Source of the DNA: Halomonas halophila
GTDB lineage: Bacteria > Pseudomonadota > Gammaproteobacteria > Pseudomonadales > Halomonadaceae
Length of the DNA: 6,423 nucleotides
Direction: 5' to 3'
NCBI GenBank assembly: GCA_002433675.1
Contig: DJIP01000057.1
Span: 1-6,423 of the forward strand
The notes under the pieces were generated by a model, which did no database searches, was not told the origin of the DNA, and worked only from the letters and a program-made list of their open reading frames with translations. Made by a program: the position numbers and the translations under genes. Positions 1 through 5,030 of the stretch are shown here, in pieces. Positions within the stretch are counted from its first letter, which is position 1; each line of letters opens with the position of its first letter.

Positions 1-576
1 GCGAGCCGCCTTGCTGGTGTCCGAGGGGCGCAGCGGAACGCTCTCGGCGAAGCCGTCGGCCAGTTCCAGCAGGCGCTCGGCGTCTCCCCGCTTGAGCTCG
101 AGCTCGGCCTCGCGGATGGTGACGCTGCGCTCACCCACGCGGATCTGGCCCTCGTCGAGGGCGATCTCGACCTCGCTGCCATCGCTCTCGACAAGCCACA
201 GTTCACGCTGAAAGTCGGTGGTAAAGCAAGGGACAAGCCGGGACAGCAGGTCCTCATCCAGCGCCTGTATCGGTTCGAGCGTCTTGAGGCCCTCCAGATC
301 CAGGGTGTTGCCGGCCACCTTCCATTCCCATTCACCCCGGGTGGACAGGCCGCCACCGCCCTGGCCGCTGGTCTTCAGGGTCTGGCGCCACTCGTCGCCG
401 ATACGCCGCAGACGCAGGGCGATACGGGCCTTCTTGAGATCTCCCTCAGGGGTGTCGTAGTAGGTATTGACCAGCGTCTGGCGGCGGGAAGCCTCTGCGG
501 CGAGGCGGGGGTGACGTCTTAGCGCATCGGGGCCATCCGGGCCCAGGGCGAGTTTGAGTTCGACTTCATGGCTCAT
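1..576 (-). CDS. ygiF: CYTH-domain inorganic triphosphatase, YgiF type (N-terminal part, truncated by window edge)
   Basis: The reverse strand is open for 192 codons from ATG at 576-574 to the left edge. The protein begins MSHEVELKLALG, which carries the ExExK signature (E4, E6, K8) of CYTH triphosphate tunnel enzymes. A second acidic/basic strand, EAELELK, lies at residues 156-162. The stretch TTDFQRELWLVESDGSEVEI and the late SKAAR closely resemble Escherichia coli YgiF as remembered. Family members hydrolyse inorganic triphosphate with a divalent metal inside a beta tunnel. YgiF has about 430 residues with a C-terminal CHAD (polyphosphate-associated) domain, so the missing half probably holds CHAD, but this cannot be seen. 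An AGGA ribosome-binding site (complement of 585-588) sits 8 nt before the ATG. The gene is divergent from the DUF47-pit pair, which fits a phosphate/polyphosphate theme. Assignment to the family is firm; the exact substrate is inferred. Confidence 0.9.
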   Translation of the reverse strand, partial: MSHEVELKLALGPDGPDALRRHPRLAAEASRRQTLVNTYYDTPEGDLKKARIALRLRRIGDEWRQTLKTSGQGGGGLSTRGEWEWKVAGNTLDLEGLKTLEPIQALDEDLLSRLVPCFTTDFQRELWLVESDGSEVEIALDEGQIRVGERSVTIREAELELKRGDAERLLELADGFAESVPLRPSDTSKAAR

Positions 577-648
577 GCGGAGCGTCCTGACAGGGATAGT
601 GGAGGGTAAACCACATTAGTGTGACGTTGGCGTGGCAGTAATTTTTCC

Positions 649-677
649 ATGACGTGACAGTTTGGGGTCACTATACT
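649..677 (+). promoter_or_regulatory. Candidate sigma70 promoter for the DUF47-pit operon
   Basis: The -10 candidate TATACT (672-677) lies 17 bp after ATGACG (649-654), which matches four of six -35 bases. Transcription would begin near 684, giving a leader of under 30 nt before the ATG at 712. An inverted repeat GTGAC (654-658) / GTCAC (667-671) fills the spacer and abuts the -10, and GACAG (656-660) / CTGTC (676-680) brackets it. These could be operator half-sites, but no good Pho box (two CTGTCAT direct repeats 11 bp apart) is present. No convincing promoter was found for the divergent gene. Assignment is by eye only. Confidence 0.5.
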
Positions 678-711
678 GTCGCCGCCATTTCTCCAGTGTC
701 CGTGACTCCCT

Positions 712-1392
712 ATGGTGACATCAAATCCGTTTTCGGCGATGTTTGGCCGCTCCCCGTTCCAACCGCTGCTGGCCCATATCGAAAAGGCGCACGACTGCTC
801 TGCCGAGCTGCTGCCCTTCTTCGAGGCGACTCTCAAGGGTGACTGGGAGGCGGCGGCCGCGCATCGTGAAGTGATCACCCGGCTCGAACACGAGGCGGAC
901 TCGCTGAAGACCGAGCTGAGGCTGAACCTGCCCAACACCCTGTTCCTGCCGGTTTCCCGTTCGGACCTGCTGGATCTGGTCAGCGTTCAGGACAAGATCG
1001 CCAACAAGACCCGCGATATCACCGGCATCATGCTCGGCCGTCAGATGCAGGTGCCCGGCGCCCTGGCGACCCCGATGCGCGAGTACATCGCCACCGCAGT
1101 CGACTGTGTCGCCCAGGCGCGTCAGGCCCTCGAGGAACTCAAGGACCTGCTCGAATCCGGCTTCGGACGCAATGTCACCGAGCTGATGCAGAAATTGATC
1201 CGTGGGCTGCATGACCTGGAGCAGCGTGCCGACGAGCAGCAGATCGCCATTCGTCGCCAGCTGTTCGCCCTCGAGAAGGACCTGCCGCCGGTCGATGTGA
1301 TGTTCCTCTATCAGATCATCGAATGGATCGGTGAAGTGTCGGACCGCGCCGAGCGGGTCGGTAGCCGACTCCAGATCATGACGGCGAACTGA
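712..1392 (+). CDS. PhoU-like DUF47 family protein, probable accessory/regulator of the Pit transporter
   Basis: A 226-residue, predominantly helical soluble protein without signal peptide or membrane segment. The N-terminus NPFSAMFGRSPFQPLLAHIEKAH is typical of the TIGR00153/DUF47 family. PhoU-type acidic metal-binding motifs are visible: EHEAD at 59-63, VQDKIANKTRDI in the middle, and EWIGEVSDRAE at 204-214. In known genomes this family is encoded beside PiT transporters and is thought to modulate them, as PhoU does for Pst; the precise action here is inferred. Full-length for the family. ATG 712 is chosen because the protein matches family N-termini from its first residues; GTG 715 is the next codon and also possible, and neither has a clear Shine-Dalgarno sequence. 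pit begins 83 nt downstream in the same direction, so an operon is likely. It is not a PhoU from a pst operon, since no pst genes are nearby. Confidence 0.9.
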   Translation: MVTSNPFSAMFGRSPFQPLLAHIEKAHDCSAELLPFFEATLKGDWEAAAAHREVITRLEHEADSLKTELRLNLPNTLFLPVSRSDLLDLVSVQDKIANKTRDITGIMLGRQMQVPGALATPMREYIATAVDCVAQARQALEELKDLLESGFGRNVTELMQKLIRGLHDLEQRADEQQIAIRRQLFALEKDLPPVDVMFLYQIIEWIGEVSDRAERVGSRLQIMTAN

Positions 1393-1409
1393 AGACCGTC
1401 TTTCCATCC

Positions 1410-1427
1410 GACCGCCCGCGGGCGGTC
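1410..1427. repeat. 18-bp perfect palindrome between DUF47 gene and pit
   Basis: GACCGCCCGCGGGCGGTC reads identically on both strands. As RNA it would form a very stable GC hairpin 17 nt after the DUF47 stop codon. It is followed by TGACGTCATTCAG rather than a T-run, so it is not a canonical terminator. It may act as a processing, RNA-stability or attenuation element that separates expression of the two genes, or as a protein-binding dyad. A second short palindrome, TGACGTCA (1428-1435), abuts it. Confidence 0.5.
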
Positions 1428-1475
1428 TGACGTCATTCAGACTTTCCTCAGTCAGCAATCAAGGGATCTTCTCCC

Positions 1476-2741
1476 ATGTCGATCATTGCCCAGCACGGTG
1501 ACATCTTCATCCTACTGGCCTGCGCGTTCGGTTTCTTCATGGCCTGGGGCGTCGGTGCCAATGACGTGGCCAACGCCATGGGTACCTCCGTAGGTTCACG
1601 GGCGGTCACCATCAAGCAGGCGATCATCATCGCCGTCATCTTTGAATTTCTCGGTGCCTGGCTGGCCGGTGGCCAGGTCACCGAAACCATCCGCAAAGGC
1701 ATCATCAATCCAGCCCTTCTGGAAAACGACCCCCAGTTCCTGGTCTACGGCATGCTGGCCTCGCTGCTGGCCGCCGGCACCTGGCTGCTGATCGCTTCGA
1801 TGAAGGGCTGGCCGGTGTCCACCACCCATTCCATCGTCGGCGCCATCGTCGGTTTTGCCCTGGCCGGGCTCGGCATCGAGGCGGTGGGCTGGGGCAAGGT
1901 CGGACAGATCGCTGCAAGCTGGCTGGTCTCGCCGCTGCTGGCAGGGTCCATCGGTTTCATGCTGTTCAAGTCGGTGCAGCGTCTGGTGTTCGAAGCCGAC
2001 GATCCGTTCGCCGCCGCCAAGCGCTATGTGCCGATGTACGTTTTCCTGGTGGGTTTCATCGTCGCCATGGTGACCCTGACCAAGGGTCTCAAGCACGTGG
2101 GCCTGCACCTTGCTCCCTTCGAGAGCCTGCTGATCGCGCTGCTCTTCGGTCTGGCGCTGATGGGCCTGGGTATCTGGCGCGAACGCAGCATCGGCCGTAG
2201 CCAGCGCAAGACCGACTCCTTCGGTTTCGAGGGTGTCGAGCGGGTGTTCGGCGTGCTGATGATCTTTACCGCCTGTGCCATGGCCTTCGCCCATGGCTCG
2301 AACGACGTGGCCAATGCCGTCGGCCCCCTGGCGGCGGTCATCAGCGTGGTGCATGAGCACGGCAGCATCGAAGGCGCCTCGGCGGTGCCCTGGTGGGTGC
2401 TGGTGCTGGGCGGTGGTGGCATCGTGGTCGGCTTGGTGACCTATGGTCACAAGGTCATCGCGACGGTCGGCACCGGCATCACCGAGCTGACCCCGAGCCG
2501 TGGCTTCGCCGCCACCCTGGCCGCCGCCACCACCGTGGTGCTGGCCTCGGGAACCGGCCTGCCGATCTCGACCACCCACACCCTGGTGGGTGCGGTGCTG
2601 GGCGTGGGTCTGGCCCGCGGCCTTGCCGCCCTCAACTTGCGGGTCATCGGTACCATTGTGATGTCCTGGCTGATCACCCTGCCGGCGGGGGCGGGCCTTG
2701 CGATCATGTTCTTCTTTATGTTCAAGGGGATCTTCAACTAA
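1476..2741 (+). CDS. pit: PiT-family inorganic phosphate transporter
   Basis: A 421-residue inner-membrane protein made of two homologous halves, as in all PiT (Pfam PHO4) permeases that bring in inorganic phosphate with H+ or Na+. The duplicated signature is explicit: GANDVANA at 27-34 and GSNDVANA at 274-281, the substrate-binding loops. Each half also has a STTH motif, STTHSIVGA from 115 and STTHTLVGA from 365. A polar loop at about 234-255 (WRERSIGRSQRK...) separates the halves. Length is close to the ~420-residue bacterial members; Escherichia coli PitA is longer at about 500. AAGGGA (1461-1466) sits 9 nt before the ATG, a good ribosome-binding site. The upstream DUF47 gene is probably co-transcribed. 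The coupling ion cannot be told from sequence. Odd point: the final codons (MFKGIFN and stop) lie inside a tandem repeat that continues downstream, so the gene tail is duplicated. Confidence 0.96.
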   Translation: MSIIAQHGDIFILLACAFGFFMAWGVGANDVANAMGTSVGSRAVTIKQAIIIAVIFEFLGAWLAGGQVTETIRKGIINPALLENDPQFLVYGMLASLLAAGTWLLIASMKGWPVSTTHSIVGAIVGFALAGLGIEAVGWGKVGQIAASWLVSPLLAGSIGFMLFKSVQRLVFEADDPFAAAKRYVPMYVFLVGFIVAMVTLTKGLKHVGLHLAPFESLLIALLFGLALMGLGIWRERSIGRSQRKTDSFGFEGVERVFGVLMIFTACAMAFAHGSNDVANAVGPLAAVISVVHEHGSIEGASAVPWWVLVLGGGGIVVGLVTYGHKVIATVGTGITELTPSRGFAATLAAATTVVLASGTGLPISTTHTLVGAVLGVGLARGLAALNLRVIGTIVMSWLITLPAGAGLAIMFFFMFKGIFN

Positions 2742-2897
2742 CTGGTTGGAAAGGAGCGATAGGGCGGACAGGCGAGATCGCCTGGCGATCATGTCGCTCA
2801 CTCCTGCATGTTCAAGGGGATCTTCAACTAACTGGTTGGAAAGGGGCGATAGGGCTGACAGGCGAGATCGCCTTGCGATCATGTTGCTCACTCCTCC
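2718..2897 (+). repeat. Two tandem 90-bp repeats covering the 3' end of pit and its 3' UTR
   Basis: Copy 1 is 2718-2807 and copy 2 is 2808-2897, identical at 85 of 90 positions (differences at 2755/2845, 2766/2856, 2784/2874, 2795/2885, 2806/2896). The first 24 bases of copy 1 are the last seven codons and TAA of pit; copy 2 carries the same 24 bases as a non-translated duplicate. Each unit holds a hairpin GATCGC-CT(G/T)-GCGATC (2776-2790; 2866-2880) and a more distant pairing GAGCGA (2754-2759) with TCGCTC (2794-2799). A run of eight C (2896-2903) follows. This is either a local slippage duplication or a small structured 3' UTR element; no terminal repeats or transposase indicate a mobile element. 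Confidence 0.93.
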
Positions 2898-2905
2898 CCC
2901 CCCAT

Positions 2906-2927
2906 GACGGCGCCTTCGGGCGCCGTC
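2906..2927 (+). terminator. UUCG-capped hairpin, likely terminator of the DUF47-pit transcript
   Basis: GACGGCGCC (2906-2914), loop TTCG, GGCGCCGTC (2919-2927) make a perfect 9-bp stem with an extra-stable UUCG tetraloop. The following bases, GTCGTGTCTGG, contain scattered T rather than a run, so termination may be weak or the hairpin may mainly protect the 3' end. It is the only strong stem between pit and argA other than those within the tandem repeats. Confidence 0.6.
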
Positions 2928-3005
2928 GTCGTGTCTGGCGTCCGCAGGTGCACAGATGACAAGCAGGCGTAACAGGCGGCGCGGGTGTGGGCCGATAGCA
3001 GGCTC

Positions 3006-3014
3006 TGATATAGT
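3006..3014 (+). promoter_or_regulatory. Candidate extended -10 promoter of argA
   Basis: TGA-TATAGT has the TGn extension and five of six -10 consensus bases. No good -35 is seen at the expected distance, as is common for extended -10 promoters. Transcription would start near 3021, some 35 nt before the TTG start codon. No convincing ARG box dyad was recognised here. Confidence 0.45.
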
Positions 3015-3055
3015 GAGGCCACCTTTCTCCTCGTCCGCCGCAGCAGGTCCGGTCC

Positions 3056-4366
3056 TTGAACACGTCCTTTTCCTTCGTCGACTGGTTTCGCCATTCCTCG
3101 CCCTATATCAACGCCCACCGTGGCCGCACCTTCGTCGTGCTGGTCGAAGGGGAGGCAATGGCGGCGGGGCGAGGGGAGTCGCTGATCCAGGACCTGGCGC
3201 TCTTGCACACCCTGGGGGTCAAGCTGGTGGTGGCCTTCGGCATTCGCCATCAGGTACACAGCGTTCTCGAGGCCGAGGGTATCTCGCCGGTGCGCCATCA
3301 GGGGCGCTGGGTCGCCGACGAGACCATCATGGCCAGGGTCGAGCGGGTCGCCGCCGAGCAGCGCCTGTGGCTCGAGGCGCGGCTGTCACTGGGGCTGCCC
3401 AACACGCCGCTGCACGGTATCGAGCTGACCACGGTGTCCGGCAATCTGGTCATGGCCAAGCCCCTGGGGGTGCGCGACGGCGTGGACTTCCAGCGTTCCG
3501 GCGAAGTACGTCGGGTCCGCTCAGGGGCGGTCAGAGCCCTGCTCGAGCAGCACTCGCTGGTGCTGCTGCCGCCGCTGGGGTTTTCCAGCACCGGCGAGGT
3601 CTTCGACCTGGACGCGGCAGAGGTCGCCCAGCAGGTGGCGGTGGCGCTGAAGGCCGACAAGTTGATCCTGCTGGGGGAATCCGACGGTCTACGCGATGAC
3701 GGCGGGCGGTTGTTGCGACAGCTGTCTCCGGCGGAGGCGCGGCCGCTGCTGGACGACGCCTCTCTCGGTGAGGAGCGCGCACGCCACCTGGGAGCCGCCT
3801 GCGAGGCGGCGTCCCATGGCGTCGCACGCACCCATCTGTTGTCCTGGCGCGACGCCGACGCTCTGCTGGGCGAACTCTTCACCCGTGACGGCGTCGGCAC
3901 CATGATCACCCAGCATCGCTACGAACAGCTTCGAGCGGCGGGCGTGGAGGATATCGGCGGGCTGCTGGAGCTTCTGGATCCGCTGGAGAAGCGCGGCATG
4001 CTGGTGCCGAGATCCCGCGAACGGCTCGAGCACGAGATCGACGACTACCTGGTGATCGAGCGTGATGGCATGGTCATCGGTTGCGCCGCCCTGCACCGTT
4101 TCGACGACGCCAACGTCGGCGAGCTGGCCTGCGTGGCGGTGCACCCGGACTATCGCAGCGGGGCACGCGGTGAACGCCTGCTGGCTGAGATCGAGCGTCA
4201 GGCCCGGCGCCAGGGCATCGACCGTCTGTTTGCCCTGACCACCCACACCGCCCACTGGTTTCTCGAGCACGGCTTTGTCCCCTCGGCGCTCGATGAACTG
4301 CCACCGCTGCGACGCGACGCCTACAACCATGCGCGGAAGTCGAAGGTGATGAGCAAGGCCTTGTAG
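3056..4366 (+). CDS. argA: N-acetylglutamate synthase (amino-acid N-acetyltransferase)
   Basis: A 436-residue cytoplasmic enzyme that acetylates glutamate with acetyl-CoA, the first step of arginine synthesis and the usual point of arginine feedback inhibition. Residues ~15-285 form the amino-acid-kinase-like domain: FRHSSPYINAHRGRTFV near the start, SGNLVMAKPLGVRDGVD at 128-144, and TRDGVGT at 276-282. Residues ~290-430 form the GNAT acetyltransferase domain, with acetyl-CoA-binding ELACVAVHPDYRSGARGERL from 356. The ending YNHARKSKVM matches Escherichia coli ArgA (443 residues) as remembered, so the gene is full-length. The start is TTG at 3056: it gives an N-terminus of the expected length, has GCAGG (3043-3047) 8 nt upstream, and no ATG lies early in the frame. 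It appears monocistronic, with its own promoter and a strong terminator. Confidence 0.96.
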   Translation: MNTSFSFVDWFRHSSPYINAHRGRTFVVLVEGEAMAAGRGESLIQDLALLHTLGVKLVVAFGIRHQVHSVLEAEGISPVRHQGRWVADETIMARVERVAAEQRLWLEARLSLGLPNTPLHGIELTTVSGNLVMAKPLGVRDGVDFQRSGEVRRVRSGAVRALLEQHSLVLLPPLGFSSTGEVFDLDAAEVAQQVAVALKADKLILLGESDGLRDDGGRLLRQLSPAEARPLLDDASLGEERARHLGAACEAASHGVARTHLLSWRDADALLGELFTRDGVGTMITQHRYEQLRAAGVEDIGGLLELLDPLEKRGMLVPRSRERLEHEIDDYLVIERDGMVIGCAALHRFDDANVGELACVAVHPDYRSGARGERLLAEIERQARRQGIDRLFALTTHTAHWFLEHGFVPSALDELPPLRRDAYNHARKSKVMSKAL

Positions 4367-4408
4367 CCCGCGCCAGGCAAGGTAGTCGTCGACGTTACGA
4401 ACAAAGCC

Positions 4409-4446
4409 TACGGCGTCTCCAAATGGAGACGCCGTAATTATTTGTT
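4409..4446 (+). terminator. Intrinsic terminator of argA
   Basis: TACGGCGTCTCC (4409-4420), loop AAAT, GGAGACGCCGTA (4425-4436) gives a perfect 12-bp stem followed by the T-rich ATTATTTGTT. It begins about 40 nt after the argA stop. The stem also contains a GTC-N10-GAC dyad of the kind seen twice further downstream. Confidence 0.9.
4414..4431. promoter_or_regulatory. Possible third GlrR-like site, inside the argA terminator
   Basis: CGTC (4414-4417), ten bases, GACG (4428-4431). Its centre lies 65 bp upstream of the next dyad. Read on the minus strand, it shares TTTGG in the spacer with the site at 4479. Because a terminator stem is palindromic anyway, the match may be coincidental. Confidence 0.3.
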
Positions 4447-4478
4447 AAATATGAATATTTTAATTTTTGCCGATTTTG

Positions 4479-4496
4479 CGTCTGGGTTTGGCGACG
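4479..4496. promoter_or_regulatory. Candidate GlrR activator site 1 upstream of sigma54 promoter
   Basis: CGTC-N10-GACG, close to the TGTC-N10-GACA dyad known for enterobacterial GlrR upstream of glmY. Its right part, TTTGGCGAC, is shared with site 2 (TTGGCGAC). Centre is about 143 bp before the predicted start, a normal distance for a sigma54 enhancer. Its identity as a GlrR site is inferred from the motif and from glrK downstream. Confidence 0.5.
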
Positions 4497-4541
4497 TTTC
4501 CGCGAGGATCAGGCCATGAAAACCGGCCTTGACGCTGAAAG

Positions 4542-4559
4542 CGTCCAAGGTTGGCGACC
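4542..4559. promoter_or_regulatory. Candidate GlrR activator site 2 upstream of sigma54 promoter
   Basis: CGTC-N10-GACC, with 14 of 18 bases matching the first site over GCGTC...TTGGCGAC. Centre-to-centre spacing to site 1 is 63 bp, six helical turns, so both would face the same side of the helix. It overlaps an imperfect inverted repeat, CCTTGACGCT (4527-4536) with AGCGTCCAAGG (4540-4550), which may add a further half-site. Confidence 0.5.
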
Positions 4560-4570
4560 TCTGTTAATTT

Positions 4571-4583
4571 TAAGTTATTGATA
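4571..4583 (-). promoter_or_regulatory. IHF binding site
   Basis: TAAGTTATTGATA matches the IHF consensus YAANNNNTTGATW (complement of WATCAANNNNTTR) at every defined position, in an AT-rich tract. It lies between the putative enhancers and the sigma54 promoter, the usual place for IHF to bend the DNA so that the bound activator reaches the polymerase. Confidence 0.65.
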
Positions 4584-4604
4584 ATAAATAAATTGTATTG
4601 TTTT

Positions 4605-4620
4605 TGGCACGGTGGTCGCA
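4605..4620 (+). promoter_or_regulatory. Sigma54 (RpoN) promoter, -24/-12 type
   Basis: TGGCACGGTGGTCGCA matches TGGCACN5TTGCA at all but one defined base (C for T at 4617). The invariant GG (4606-4607) and GC (4618-4619) have the required 10-bp gap, and a T-run precedes the element. The start point would be near 4631. With dyads and a consensus IHF site upstream, this is a complete activator-dependent sigma54 control region. Confidence 0.82.
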
Positions 4621-4789
4621 ATGTACTAGGCGAGCAGGGAAGGAGGCGGCCAGGTGTCGTTGTCCTTCCGGGATCGGCGGAGAAATCACTGCCCTGTGCG
4701 ACTCCGACGAACCCAGCGCCTGCTCCGCGTGATGTGCGACACAAGGTTGCGATGAGACGGCACCGGCCGATCAGGCATGGAGAGGTGTC

Positions 4790-4921
4790 GTGAAGAGCAA
4801 GGATGCTCTGGCAAGGAAGCCGACCCCTTCGGGGGAGTCTTTCGCTCCGCCGCCCAGGCGACGGAGCCAGAACGAGGCAGGATGGGAGACCATCCGAGAG
4901 GTGAGATCAGGTTCCTGGTAA
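4790..4921 (+). CDS. Possible 43-residue small protein within the sigma54 transcript
   Basis: GTG at 4790 opens a 43-codon frame ending in TAA at 4919-4921. GGAGAGG (4779-4785) is a strong Shine-Dalgarno sequence, with GGAG 7 nt from the start. The product is basic and hydrophilic, with a proline-rich segment (KPTPSGESFAPPPRRRSQNE) and a C-terminal EAGWETIREVRSGSW; there is no membrane segment or known domain. Against it: AGG, AGA, CGA, GGA and TCA codons are frequent, unlike neighbouring genes, the same bases form hairpins, and frames this long arise by chance in GC-rich DNA. Another short frame, ATG 4752 to TGA 4793 (13 codons), precedes and overlaps the GTG. If real, the RNA would be dual-function. 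I do not recognise a family. Confidence 0.3.
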   Translation: MKSKDALARKPTPSGESFAPPPRRRSQNEAGWETIREVRSGSW

Positions 4922-5030
4922 CGACGATCCCACCTTGGCTTCGGGCCCTTCGGGCCACCCGAAAACCGTTCAATGGGCGGACCAGGCCATCGATTGATCT
5001 GTTTTCGACCCTTCAGTTCCCTGCGTATTC

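Noticed and set aside
640..680. Pho box upstream of the DUF47-pit operon
   Set aside because: Isolated CTGTC-like half-sites occur on both strands, but not as two CTGTCAT-type repeats at 11-bp spacing.
1596..2891. 431-codon open frame on the minus strand opposite pit
   Set aside because: It is the antisense shadow of pit: low-complexity His/Gln/Gly-rich translation typical of reversed GC-rich codons, while the plus strand has clear PiT motifs.
2718..2897. Insertion sequence, MITE or CRISPR repeat
   Set aside because: Only two directly abutting units with no spacer, no terminal inverted repeats at the ends and no target-site duplication; a local tandem duplication explains it.
2956..3699. 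247-codon frame overlapping the start of argA on the plus strand
   Set aside because: Gly/Arg/Ala-rich out-of-frame translation of argA; no domain and no ribosome-binding support.
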